The notes: generated by a model from the letters alone, not told the origin. A DNA stretch of 64,000 bases from Ga0077548 sp035440445 (GCA_035440445.1 DAORMJ010000004.1:1-64000), one strand, 5' to 3'; numbered from the stretch's first letter, positions 17,547-26,165 are shown. Translations and numbers: made by a program.

Positions 17547-18224
17547 GTGAGTTCAGGTTTTCGGACGATCTGCATCGTAGGCGGCACCGGCGCCGAAGGC
17601 AGCGGGCTTGCTGCCCGCTGGGCGGCACACGGGCATCGCGTCATCATCGGCTCGCGCAACGTAGGCAAGGCATCCGATGCCGCGGAGGCGCTGAACGCTC
17701 TGACCGGCAAGAAGAACGTCGAAGGCATGGATAGTCGCGCCGGCGTGCTGGCCGCTGACGTCGTCGTGCTGACGGTGCCGTTCTCGGCGCAGAAATCGAC
17801 GGTTGAAGAACTCAAGGACGCGCTGAAAGGCAAGATCCTGATCGACGTCACGGTGCCGCTGGTGCCGCCGAAGGTGTCCACGGTGCAATTGCCAGAGAGC
17901 GATTCCTGCGTCGTCGCGGTCCAGAAGCTCCTCGGCGGCGATACCAAGGTTGTGTCGGCTTTCCAGAACGTCTCGGCGCACAAGCTGAAAGAACTCAGCT
18001 ATCGCATCGATTGCGACGTGCTGGTTGCGTCCGACGACGCCGAAGCAAGGCAGGCGGGCATCGAGCTTGCGAACGAAGCGGGCTTGCGCGGCGTCGATGT
18101 CGGCGTTCTGGCGAATTCGGTGGTGGCGGAAGCGCTGACTTCGGCGCTTATTGCGATCAACCGCAAGTACAAGATCCCCGACGCCGGAATCCGGATCACC
18201 GGGTTGCCCGGCGCGGCAGCGTAA
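17547..18224 (+). CDS. npdG: F420-dependent NADP oxidoreductase family (NpdG)
   Basis: 225 residues with an N-terminal Rossmann motif CIVGGTGAEGSGLAARWA followed by HRVIIGSRN, the NADP-binding segment. DVVVLTVPF and GAxRVVSAFQN-like DTKVVSAFQNVSAHKL also fit. GTG at 17547 is chosen because GGAGG (17537-17541) sits at 5-base spacing. These enzymes shuttle hydride between NADPH and F420, so this one would keep F420 reduced for the LLM enzymes. Starts 1 base after the fbiC stop. Confidence 0.85.
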   Translation: MSSGFRTICIVGGTGAEGSGLAARWAAHGHRVIIGSRNVGKASDAAEALNALTGKKNVEGMDSRAGVLAADVVVLTVPFSAQKSTVEELKDALKGKILIDVTVPLVPPKVSTVQLPESDSCVVAVQKLLGGDTKVVSAFQNVSAHKLKELSYRIDCDVLVASDDAEARQAGIELANEAGLRGVDVGVLANSVVAEALTSALIAINRKYKIPDAGIRITGLPGAAA

Positions 18225-18262
18225 TCAGCCGGACGCCGAAAGAAGCACGGGGATATCCTTCC

Positions 18263-19213
18263 TTGAAAAGCGGCCAATGGATACTCGCACTGGCTGGCGG
18301 CGTCGGCGGCGCGAAGCTTGCATTCGGCCTGCAGCATTTGCTGGGCCGGGATCTCGTGGTCGCGGTCAATACCGCGGATGATTTCGAGCATCTCGGCCTG
18401 CAGATTTCTCCCGATCTCGATACGGTGATGTACACGCTTGCCGGTGTCGCGAACAAAGCCCAAGGCTGGGGCCTGGAAGGTGAGACGTGGAATTTCATGG
18501 ACCAGATCGGCCGCGCCGGCGGACCGTCCTGGTTCAAGCTCGGCGATCGCGATCTCGCGACCCACGTTCTGCGGACGCAGCGGCTTGCGGAAGGAGCGAC
18601 GCTGACGGCCGTCACCCGCGAGTTGTGCGCTTCCTTTGGCGTCACCGCCGACATCTTGCCGATGACGGACGGGCCCGTGCGCACGGTGGTGGAGAGCGGC
18701 GACCAGATCATTCCGTTTCAGGAATATTTCGTCAGGCTTCGCTGCGAACCGAAGGTCGATAAGATCGAATTTTATGGCGCGCGCTTCGCGGCCATGAATG
18801 CCGAACTGAAGACGGTCAGGCCGGATCATCCGGCGGCCATCGTGTTCTGCCCGTCCAATCCTTACCTCAGTATCGATCCGATCCTGAGCGTGCCGGGATT
18901 CAGGGAATGGATGAAAGGCATGGGCGTGCCGCTGATCGCCGTTTCCCCGATCGTATCGGGCATGGCGATCAAGGGGCCCGCCGCGAAGATCATGCAGGAG
19001 CTGGGGCGCGATGTTTCCGCGACCGGTGTCGCAGAACACTATCGCGGGCTGGTGGACGGGCTGGTGATCGACGCGAGCGACGCGCATTTGCGCGAAGCCA
19101 TCGAACAGCGCGGCATGAAGGTATCGATCGAGAATACCATCATGAAAAGTGACGCTGACCGCATCGCGCTGGCTGAGAAGTGCCTTGTCTTCGCCGCGAG
19201 CCTTGGCGGCTGA
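18263..19213 (+). CDS. cofD: 2-phospho-L-lactate transferase (LPPG:FO transferase)
   Basis: 316 residues from a TTG at 18263. LALAGGVGGAKLAFGLQ is the CofD glycine-rich motif, NTADDFEHLGLQISPDLDTVMYTLAG is the conserved substrate region, and CPSNPYLSIDPIL fits the FO/GDP-binding part. It transfers the phospho-acid made by CofC onto FO. An upstream in-frame extension overlaps npdG and has no similarity to the family. With cofC, cofE and fbiC it completes the core F420 pathway. Confidence 0.92.
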   Translation: MKSGQWILALAGGVGGAKLAFGLQHLLGRDLVVAVNTADDFEHLGLQISPDLDTVMYTLAGVANKAQGWGLEGETWNFMDQIGRAGGPSWFKLGDRDLATHVLRTQRLAEGATLTAVTRELCASFGVTADILPMTDGPVRTVVESGDQIIPFQEYFVRLRCEPKVDKIEFYGARFAAMNAELKTVRPDHPAAIVFCPSNPYLSIDPILSVPGFREWMKGMGVPLIAVSPIVSGMAIKGPAAKIMQELGRDVSATGVAEHYRGLVDGLVIDASDAHLREAIEQRGMKVSIENTIMKSDADRIALAEKCLVFAASLGG

Positions 19214-19258
19214 TCCTTTTCCTCAAGCGCGCTGGCGGATGAGGCTTTCGGGCCGCTG

Positions 19259-20422
19259 CTAACGCCGAAGAACCGGCGGCATCAGCTGCGAAACCAGAGC
19301 CGCGAGGTCGTGCTGCTTCGAGGTGCGGGTCTTCTCGAATACGCGCGCGAGATGCGTCTTGACGGTCGAGGGCGCAATGCCAAGCGAGATCGCGGTCTCC
19401 GTCCGGTTCTGTCCTTTCGATATTTCGAGCATGACACGCGCTTCGGTCGGGGTGAGATCGAAGAGCGCGGAGAGCACATCGAGCGCTGGCTGCGCTACGT
19501 CGCCGGCCCGCGTCACCAAAACCGCCGCCGAGGCTCCCCAGTGCACCGCTGGCCGCATGGTTCCGGCGTTGAGCGGAAGCACGTGCGCAATCGCGGCCGG
19601 CAAGTGCGGGTCCTTGGGGCGGAGCGGGATTGCGATCCCGCCGTAGCCGAGCGTATCTTCGCTCCGGGAGGCGCGTTTGATCGCGGTATGGAGTGCTGCC
19701 GTCGCTCCGGGGCTATGCGTCGCAATGAAATTGTCGTTCGTGGAAACGACGCTTCGTTCCGCGAGCAATCGATTGGCGGCACTATTTGCGTGAACGATCT
19801 GGCTGTTTTGATCGACCAGCACGACTGCGATGTTCAGAACATCCAGGGTCGAGGCGAAGCCCTCACAGGCAACCGACTTCATGTCGAGGAGCTTGCCGAT
19901 GGTCAGCGCACGCCGCAGATGCGGAAGCAGCATCTCCATGATCGCAAGATCTTGCGGGCCGATCAGGTCGCGGGTGTGCGGCGTATGGAGGCAAATGGTG
20001 CCGACGTTGATTCCGTCATTGATGACGGTGCCGACCAGAACATCCCGCAGGCCATGGGGAATCGCAAATGTTCTGAAGAACTCGGTTTGCAGCATCTCGC
20101 TTTCAGTGATGCCGGTCCGGCGCCACATATCCCGATTGTAAGCGAGCTCGCCCATCTGATACTGGGAGATGATATTCCAGAAAGGCATTTTCGGCAGGAT
20201 CGCTTTATAGCGGACAAACATCTCCTCGCTGTTGTTGTCGGTCCAGTACGCGGGGATTTGAATTTCGCGCCGCGTCGGCGTCCACAAGGCGATATAGGTG
20301 AAGACGCCGTCAAACAAACCGCTCGCGGCCTGCAGCGCGCGGGTCCACAGCTCCGAATTGATCGCGCTGTCGTAAATCTGTCCGATCACGTCGGAAAGAG
20401 CAGCGGGGTCTGGCGATTTCAT
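19259..20422 (-). CDS. LuxR-type transcriptional regulator with PAS-like sensor
   Basis: 387 residues if started at the ATG at 20422 (MKSPDPAALSDVIGQIYDSA). The C-terminal 60 residues form a LuxR/GerE helix-turn-helix: LTPTEARVMLEISKGQNRTETAISLGIAPSTVKTHLARVFEKT. A central PAS-like stretch (NIAVVLVDQNSQIVHANSAANRLL) precedes it. The N-terminal domain is of unknown ligand. The frame stays open for another 200 codons upstream but through the intergenic hairpin, so it was not included. Divergent from the outer-membrane protein gene, which it may control. Convergent with cofD, 45 bases away. Confidence 0.8.
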   Translation of the reverse strand: MKSPDPAALSDVIGQIYDSAINSELWTRALQAASGLFDGVFTYIALWTPTRREIQIPAYWTDNNSEEMFVRYKAILPKMPFWNIISQYQMGELAYNRDMWRRTGITESEMLQTEFFRTFAIPHGLRDVLVGTVINDGINVGTICLHTPHTRDLIGPQDLAIMEMLLPHLRRALTIGKLLDMKSVACEGFASTLDVLNIAVVLVDQNSQIVHANSAANRLLAERSVVSTNDNFIATHSPGATAALHTAIKRASRSEDTLGYGGIAIPLRPKDPHLPAAIAHVLPLNAGTMRPAVHWGASAAVLVTRAGDVAQPALDVLSALFDLTPTEARVMLEISKGQNRTETAISLGIAPSTVKTHLARVFEKTRTSKQHDLAALVSQLMPPVLRR

Positions 20423-20473
20423 GCAGGTAACTCTGACACGCAGTATATCCGGTTCAACTGCGGTCTTCACTAT

Positions 20474-20546
20474 CCCCCAACTGGCGGACCTTCTGATTTT
20501 TTCCTGCGGCGGCGATGTTTGGCGAGGAAAATCCGCCAGGCGGGGG
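20474..20546. promoter_or_regulatory. Long interrupted inverted repeat between the luxR-type gene and the OMP gene
   Basis: CCCCC-AA-CTGGCGGA (20474-20488) pairs with TCCGCCAG-GC-GGGGG (20532-20546): 13 of 15 positions complementary across a 43-base centre. It lies in the 210-base divergent intergenic region, 51 bases from the regulator start and 86 from the OMP start. Either two half-operators for the LuxR-type protein or a structured leader. No other gene is seen in this region. Confidence 0.5.
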
Positions 20547-20632
20547 ACTATTTTCGCGCCGCAATCTGAATACTCCCCTTGATCTGCGGCCAAGGCGCTG
20601 CGGCAAGTGCTTGGAATTTCGGGGGCGACGGA

Positions 20633-21295
20633 ATGCGAAAAGCGATGGTGGCGGCATTCGTGGGGTTTGTTGTTGCGACAGGTGCTGCTGCCGCGGAGCC
20701 GCAGTTCAACTGGAGCGGCTTTTATGCCGGAATCGATGCCGGCGCGTTGTCGGCGCAAACGCCGACGACCATTCCGGCAATACCCGTGACGGCGGACATC
20801 AAGTCCAGTTCTTTTCTCGGTGGTGCGCATATCGGCTATCGCTGGCAGGTGCCGGCGTCGCGCTGGGTCACGGGAATCGAACTCGACCTGTGGGGTGCGC
20901 GCGCGACAGACGATGCGGAGTTCGTCGGTTACGGCAATAGTGCACAGCTTGAAGTGAAGTGGGGTGGCTCGCTGCGCGGGGTGTTGGGCCTCTCCATGGA
21001 CCGCATGCTGGTGTACGCGACGGGCGGGCTCGCACATGCGCGCTTCAACGGATGCGTACTGGCGCTGGGTGGTGGCTGCTGGCAGAGCTACAGCGATAGT
21101 CTATGGGGCTGGACTGCCGGCCTCGGCGCGGCATACGCGCTGCACCCCAATGTCATCGCGCGGCTGGAATATATTTACGCGGACTTCGGCGAACATTCCT
21201 ACTCGACCCCGCCCATCAATGGCGGCATCACGGATGTTGGCATGCGGAATCATATGCTGCGCGCGGGCGTGAGCTGGCGTTTCAGCAGCTTCTAA
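20633..21295 (+). CDS. Outer-membrane beta-barrel protein (Omp25/Omp31-like)
   Basis: 220 residues. Signal peptide of about 21 residues (MRKAMVAAFVGFVVATGAAAA), then NWSGFYAGIDAG, the hallmark start of rhizobial Omp25/31-type porin-like proteins. Alternating hydrophobic strands follow, ending MLRAGVSWRFSSF with the C-terminal Phe recognised by the BAM machinery. Likely an eight-stranded barrel. GGGGGCGACGGA lies in front of the ATG. Function in the family is mainly structural. Confidence 0.85.
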   Translation: MRKAMVAAFVGFVVATGAAAAEPQFNWSGFYAGIDAGALSAQTPTTIPAIPVTADIKSSSFLGGAHIGYRWQVPASRWVTGIELDLWGARATDDAEFVGYGNSAQLEVKWGGSLRGVLGLSMDRMLVYATGGLAHARFNGCVLALGGGCWQSYSDSLWGWTAGLGAAYALHPNVIARLEYIYADFGEHSYSTPPINGGITDVGMRNHMLRAGVSWRFSSF

Positions 21296-21324
21296 CGCCG
21301 CAGCGCGACTCCGCCGCAAAGAAA

Positions 21325-21349
21325 AATGCCCGGCGCAAGGCCGGGCATT
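21325..21349. terminator. Bidirectional intrinsic terminator
   Basis: AATGCCCGGC-GCAAG-GCCGGGCATT: perfect 10-base stem, 5-base loop, flanked by A5 on one side and TTAAA on the other. It separates the OMP gene (+) from the convergent FAH gene (-). Confidence 0.85.
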
Positions 21350-21367
21350 AAACGATATCGATCCGCT

Positions 21368-22366
21368 TCAGGCCTTTTCGACTTCGTGGTCGATGGCGCC
21401 GAAGATGGATTTTCCACTCGCGTCCAGCATTTCGATTTTCACGCGGTCGCCGAAGGAAAGAAACGGCGTCAACGGCTTGCCGTGGCGGATGGTTTCGACC
21501 GCGCGGATTTCGGCGATGCAGGAATAGCCGACGCCGCCGTCTTCGATCGTGCGGCCGGGTCCGCCATCGGCATCCTTATTCGACACCGTGCCGGAGCCGA
21601 CGATCATGCCCGCCGAAAGCGGGCGCGTGCGCGCGGCATGCGCGATCAGCTTGCCGAAGTCGAAGGTCATGTCGGTCTTTGCGTTCGGCTTTCCGAACGG
21701 CTTGCCGTTCAGATAGGAATAAAGCGGCAGGTTCAGCGTGGCGCCATCCCATGCGCTGCCGAGTTCGTCCGGCGTCACCGCGACCGGCGAGAAGGCGGTC
21801 GGCGCTTTCGACTGGAAGAAGCCGAAGCCTTTCGCGAGTTCGCCGGGGATCAGGTTGCGCAGGCTCACGTCATTGACGAGCATGACGAGCAAAATCTTCT
21901 TCCGCGCTTCTTCTGCGGAAATGCCCATCGGCACGTCGTCGACGATGACCGCGACTTCGGCTTCGAAGTCGATGCCCCAGGCGGCGTCCGCGAACTTCGA
22001 CGGCTCGCGGGGTCCGAGAAAGCGATCCGAGCCGCCGCGATACATCAGGGCGTCGGTCCAGAAACTCGAAGGCATCTCGGCATTACGCGCCTTGCGCACA
22101 AGCTCGACGTGATTGACGTAAGCCGAGCCATCGGCCCAGCCGAAGGAGCGCGGCAAGGGGGCCGCGCAATCGGCCGGATCGAACGGGGAGGAATCGACCT
22201 TGCCCGCTTCGAGCGCGTCCGCGATTGCGCGAAGCTCCGGCTCCGCCTCATCCCAGTGTTCGAGCGCGACCTGCAGCGAGGCGGTGGCGTCGGTATAGCG
22301 CGTGAGATCCCGCGACACGATGATCAGCTGACCGTCGCGGCCTTCCTTCAGAGATGCAAGCTTCAT
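21368..22366 (-). CDS. Fumarylacetoacetate hydrolase family protein
   Basis: 332 residues from MKLASLKEGRDGQLIIVSRD. DALMYRGGSDRFLGPREP and WGIDFEAEVAVIVDDVPMG contain the family's metal-binding E-x-E, and GSGTVSNKD the C-terminal active-site segment. Placed 11 bases behind hmgA, it most likely hydrolyses fumarylacetoacetate (or maleylacetoacetate directly) to fumarate/acetoacetate in homogentisate degradation. No maleylacetoacetate isomerase gene is in the window. Confidence 0.85.
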   Translation of the reverse strand: MKLASLKEGRDGQLIIVSRDLTRYTDATASLQVALEHWDEAEPELRAIADALEAGKVDSSPFDPADCAAPLPRSFGWADGSAYVNHVELVRKARNAEMPSSFWTDALMYRGGSDRFLGPREPSKFADAAWGIDFEAEVAVIVDDVPMGISAEEARKKILLVMLVNDVSLRNLIPGELAKGFGFFQSKAPTAFSPVAVTPDELGSAWDGATLNLPLYSYLNGKPFGKPNAKTDMTFDFGKLIAHAARTRPLSAGMIVGSGTVSNKDADGGPGRTIEDGGVGYSCIAEIRAVETIRHGKPLTPFLSFGDRVKIEMLDASGKSIFGAIDHEVEKA

Positions 22367-22377
22367 TGTTCTTCCGT

Positions 22378-23751
22378 TTATTTGGGCTCGCGCTGGTTCG
22401 GGTCGAAGTGCTTCTTCAGCCCGGTCCAGCAATCGATGTAATTATCCTGCAGCGCGGGCGAGGTGGCCGCATATTTCGTCACGCGCTGGCGGAATCTCGT
22501 TTCGAACATGAAGGCAAGCGTGTTCGAAAGCTTCGCCGGTTTCAGTTCGACATTGCTCGCGTGTTCGAAAGCATCGACATCGGGGCCATGCGGCAGCATG
22601 GTATTGTGCAGGCTGATGCCGCCCGGCGTGAAGCCTTCGGGCTTGGCATCATAGACGCCGTACACGTTGCCCATGAACTCCGACATGATGTTGCGGTGAT
22701 ACCAGGGCGGGCGGAACGTGTTTTCGGCAACGCCCCAGCGCTCCGGGAAAATCACGAAGTCGATGTTGGCGGTGCCCGGCGTTTCCGAAGGCGAGGTCAG
22801 TACCGTGAAGATCGACGGATCGGGATGATCGAACAGGATCGCGCCGACCGGCGAGAAGTGCCGCAGGTTATACTTATAGGGATAATAGTTGCCGTGCCAG
22901 GCGACCACGTCGATCGGCGAGTGGCCGGTCGTGGTCTTGAACATCTCGCCGCCCCACTTCACGTAGAGTGTGTGCTCGCCTTCGACGTCTTCATAGGCGG
23001 CGATGGGCGTATGGAAGTCGCGCGGATTGGCAAGGCAGTTCGCGCCGATCGGCCCGCGATCCGGCAGCGTGAAAGCGCCACCATAGTTCTCGCAGACATA
23101 AGCGCGGGCAGGGCCGTTGATGAGCTCGACGCGGAAAATGACGCCGCGCGGAATGATGCAGATTTCGCCGGGCTCAATGTCGATGACGCCGAACTCGGTG
23201 CGGAAGCGCAGCGAATTCTCCTGCGCGACAATCAGGAATTCGCCGTCGGCATTGAAGAAGTGCTGTCGCTCCATCGAGTGGTTCACGAACAGCATGTGCG
23301 CGGCCATGCCATTCATCGACTCGCAATCGCCCGCAACCGTGATCGTGCAGAGGCCGTTGACGAAGGTGGTTTTTTCCTTCGGCATTTCCATCGGCGACCA
23401 GCGCAATTGGCCGATGGCCATTTCGGTATCGTCGCGTTCCGGTGCGGTGCGGATGTTGCCGCGCTCGATGCGGGTGAAGCGCGCGGTATGCTTCACGCCG
23501 GCGCGGACGCGATAGAGCCAGGAGCGCTGGTTGGTCGCCTGCGGCGCGGTGAAGGGTGAGCCGGAAAGCTGCTCGGCGTAGAGCCCGTAGTTCACCTTCT
23601 GCGGCGAGTTGCGGCCGATCGGCAGCGCGCCGGGCAGCGCCTCGGTCTCGAAGCTGTTGCCGAAGCCGGACATGTAATTCGGCAGGATCGCGCTCTCGAT
23701 GTCGGCCGGTCTGCGGGATTCTGCAGGTGCGCTTCTGCGGTCGCTCGCCAT
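22378..23751 (-). CDS. hmgA: Homogentisate 1,2-dioxygenase
   Basis: 457 residues from the ATG at 23751. YMSGFGNSFETEALPGALPIGRNSPQ is the canonical N-terminus. HMLFVNHSMERQHFFNADGEFLIVAQ, the cupin core, and PPWYHRNIMSEFMGNVYGVYDAK with the Fe-binding His/Glu residues are all present. It opens the ring of homogentisate in Tyr/Phe catabolism. First gene of a two-gene operon behind the promoter at 23791-23820. Confidence 0.96.
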   Translation of the reverse strand: MASDRRSAPAESRRPADIESAILPNYMSGFGNSFETEALPGALPIGRNSPQKVNYGLYAEQLSGSPFTAPQATNQRSWLYRVRAGVKHTARFTRIERGNIRTAPERDDTEMAIGQLRWSPMEMPKEKTTFVNGLCTITVAGDCESMNGMAAHMLFVNHSMERQHFFNADGEFLIVAQENSLRFRTEFGVIDIEPGEICIIPRGVIFRVELINGPARAYVCENYGGAFTLPDRGPIGANCLANPRDFHTPIAAYEDVEGEHTLYVKWGGEMFKTTTGHSPIDVVAWHGNYYPYKYNLRHFSPVGAILFDHPDPSIFTVLTSPSETPGTANIDFVIFPERWGVAENTFRPPWYHRNIMSEFMGNVYGVYDAKPEGFTPGGISLHNTMLPHGPDVDAFEHASNVELKPAKLSNTLAFMFETRFRQRVTKYAATSPALQDNYIDCWTGLKKHFDPNQREPK

Positions 23752-23790
23752 GGCGTTTCTCCGTGCTTTTGTAGGGTCTGGAGTTTCCGG

Positions 23791-23820
23791 GAAACTAGTT
23801 ACAAATGAAACTAGTGTCAA
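23791..23820 (-). promoter_or_regulatory. hmgA promoter with repeated ACTAGT element
   Basis: Read on the minus strand: TTGACA (23820-23815), 17 bases, TAGTTT (23797-23792), i.e. a near-consensus -35 with a weak -10. Two copies of ACTAGTTTC (GAAACTAGT on the plus strand at 23791-23799 and 23807-23815), 16 bases apart, overlap the promoter elements, an arrangement expected of a repressor site. No regulator gene is adjacent, so the repressor is probably encoded elsewhere. Confidence 0.65.
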
Positions 23821-23836
23821 GTTGCGGGTGAGAGCG

Positions 23837-25387
23837 TCAGCGCTCGATCCGCCTGCCGAACAGTGCAATCGCCGTGAGCGGAATAACGAGCCCCGCGATC
23901 ACGACGCAGATCAACAACACGCCCAGTTCGCCGTAAGCGCCACGTCCCACGACGAAATACTGGTTCAGATATTTCGTGAACAGTTGCCCCGCCACCAGCG
24001 CGAGGTTCATCAGCGACGCCATCAGTGCAAACCAGGTCGCGCGGCGGCCACTCGGCGCGTAATAGGCGATCAGCGCGAGCAGGGGCACCATGCTGAGCTG
24101 GGCAAAGGGCGAACTCGTCGCGGCATCGACCAGCGCGATGGAACGCGCGCCGAAGCCGAGATGCTCTTCGGTCCAATTATGCAGGCCGTAATAGAGCCCG
24201 ATATTCGGTAGCGAGAGCGTGGCGCCGAGCACGGTCAGCCAGAACAACACCGAGCGCACCGAATATTCGGTGAGTTGCTTCGAGAAAAGCCACAGCACCG
24301 CAATCGAGATAATCGCCGCGGTCTGCCGCAACACGCCGTAGAAACTCTCGTCGAACTTCAGGACGTCGATGGTCCACCAGAAATAGCCGTCGCCGACCGA
24401 AGGTGTCGCGCGAAAGGCGAAGATGATGATGGCGGTGAAGAAGATCGCGCGGCGCGTTTCCGGTTTTACCTCGCGCGTGACCAGCACCAGCATCACGCAG
24501 ACCACGGTCATGGAAATCAGGAAAATGATCTCCTGCCCGAAGGGGACGCGAAAGAGGCCGATGGCGACGACCGCAATACCGAACGCGATGCCGCCGATCA
24601 GAATCCGCCAGTCGATCGGCCTGCGTTCGACCTGCTTCTCGGAGGCGGTGAGTGCGGCGACCAGCGAAAGCGCGGGCACGACGAGCGCCAGCAGGAAAAC
24701 CTGTTCGCGGTTCAGAACGGAGGCGACCCAGCCCGACAAGCCTGCGACCGCGAGAATGCCGCCGGAAAGCGCGAGACGCCCCAGCACCTGCACCATGCCG
24801 AGTTCTGCCCGCACTTCATTCTCGTCGCGCGCGGCACCGTTTTCGCCGGTACGGGCCACGACTTCGGTCGAAATCGCATCGGCCACGACATCCTGCACGA
24901 CGAGGCCGAGCACGACGAGGATCATGCCCAGCACATACAGTCCGGCGGGCGGGAGAAACGTGAGCCAGCCGCCTGCGGCTCCTGCGAGCATCACCAGTCC
25001 GCTCGCAGTAAGGAGTGCGCCCGCGACCAGATAGACGCGCCGCTGCGAGCCAAAGAGCGGGACGCTGTCCACAAGCTGGCCGAACACCATCTTGATGGTC
25101 CAGGGGAGAGCCAGCCAGACGCCGATCGCGGCGAGTTCCGCAGGCGAGAGGCTGAGGCTTTCCTTCACCCACAGATCGCGGCTGACGTCGATCAGTCCGA
25201 GCGCGCCGTAGCTGAAATAGACCAGAAGGAGTGGGGCGTAGTGTAGCCGTAGCGCGGCCAGCGGGCGCAGAACCGCTTCGCGCAGCGGCAGGAAATAACG
25301 CAGCGCCAGACCGCGTTCCGCGGCACCGCCGTCCAGCGTTTGCTTCTCGTCAGCCAAGGGGCAGGGATTCCCGAACCATTTCGCCAC
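23837..25387 (-). CDS. MFS transporter, BT1/folate-biopterin transporter-like
   Basis: 516 residues with about 12 hydrophobic segments. The N-terminal segment LPWTIKMVFGQLVDSVPLFGSQRRVYLVAGA resembles the loop 2-3 signature of the BT1 (folate-biopterin) branch of the MFS more than that of drug or sugar porters. VVLGLVVQDVVADAISTEVVAR also fits that branch. GTG start at 25387; substrate unknown. Same strand as hmgA with an 85-base gap that holds the hmgA promoter, so it is transcribed separately. Confidence 0.75.
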   Translation of the reverse strand: MAKWFGNPCPLADEKQTLDGGAAERGLALRYFLPLREAVLRPLAALRLHYAPLLLVYFSYGALGLIDVSRDLWVKESLSLSPAELAAIGVWLALPWTIKMVFGQLVDSVPLFGSQRRVYLVAGALLTASGLVMLAGAAGGWLTFLPPAGLYVLGMILVVLGLVVQDVVADAISTEVVARTGENGAARDENEVRAELGMVQVLGRLALSGGILAVAGLSGWVASVLNREQVFLLALVVPALSLVAALTASEKQVERRPIDWRILIGGIAFGIAVVAIGLFRVPFGQEIIFLISMTVVCVMLVLVTREVKPETRRAIFFTAIIIFAFRATPSVGDGYFWWTIDVLKFDESFYGVLRQTAAIISIAVLWLFSKQLTEYSVRSVLFWLTVLGATLSLPNIGLYYGLHNWTEEHLGFGARSIALVDAATSSPFAQLSMVPLLALIAYYAPSGRRATWFALMASLMNLALVAGQLFTKYLNQYFVVGRGAYGELGVLLICVVIAGLVIPLTAIALFGRRIER

Positions 25388-25480
25388 CGACCAGTTAGAG
25401 GTTTGCCGGTCCCGCGGCTATAAGGAAATAACGTGAACCCTGTTCTTTTTGTCCCGTAGCAAGCTGCCGCGAGCCCGTCA

Positions 25481-26134
25481 TTGAATCCGCTTCAAGCGCT
25501 GACGATCCTGTTTCTGACCGCGATTTTTCTGGCCATCGTCGTGATTGCGCACGGCGAGGCGACGGCGTTCGACCGCGACATCCTGCTCGCGATGCGCAAC
25601 GCGCAAGGCGCGATCGGCCCCGCATGGCTTCTCAGCACGGTGCGCGATCTCACGGCGCTCGGAAGCCATGCCGTGTTGATCCTCGTGGTCGTGATCGTAG
25701 CGAGCTATCTTCTTCTGCTTCGCGACGGCACGACCGCGCTGTTCGTGGTGGCGAGCGCGCTCTCGGGCACGCTGCTGAACAGTTCGCTGAAACTCCTGTT
25801 CAGCCGGCCGCGGCCCGACATCATCAGCCATCTGACCGAAGTTGCATCCTTGAGCTTTCCGAGCGGGCATGCGGCCATGTCCGCAGTCATCTATCTGACG
25901 ATCGGCTTCCTGCTTGCCGGAACGCATCGCTCGTTCGTGTTCCGGGCCTATTTCATCGGGGTTGCGATTTTTCTCACGCTGCTCGTGGGCCTCAGCCGCA
26001 TTTATCTCGGCGTGCATTATCCGACCGACGTGATCGCAGGCTGGTGTTTCGGCGCTGCATGGGCCTTGCTCTGCCTCGCCGGCCTGCAGGCGCTGCAGCG
26101 AAACAGAATGGTAGAGCCGCCCGAACAACCTTGA
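25481..26134 (+). CDS. PAP2 family membrane phosphatase
   Basis: 217 residues from a TTG start. All three phosphatase motifs are present: KLLFSRPRPD, PSGHAAMS and SRIYLGVHYPTDVIAG. About five or six membrane helices. Family members dephosphorylate phosphatidic acid, undecaprenyl pyrophosphate or related lipid phosphates in the inner membrane. No operon partner; it lies upstream of the small FixK-box gene on the same strand. Confidence 0.87.
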   Translation: MNPLQALTILFLTAIFLAIVVIAHGEATAFDRDILLAMRNAQGAIGPAWLLSTVRDLTALGSHAVLILVVVIVASYLLLLRDGTTALFVVASALSGTLLNSSLKLLFSRPRPDIISHLTEVASLSFPSGHAAMSAVIYLTIGFLLAGTHRSFVFRAYFIGVAIFLTLLVGLSRIYLGVHYPTDVIAGWCFGAAWALLCLAGLQALQRNRMVEPPEQP

Positions 26135-26165
26135 GCACAGGGCTGCGCGCGCTCCCGCGCTGCAT

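Noticed and set aside
20579..20593. TTGATCTGCGGCCAA as a fifth FixK box, since it shares TTGATCTGCGGC with the 38224 box
   Set aside because: The second half-site is one base too far (GGCCAA), no -10 lies at the right distance for the OMP gene, and the gene has no link to low oxygen.
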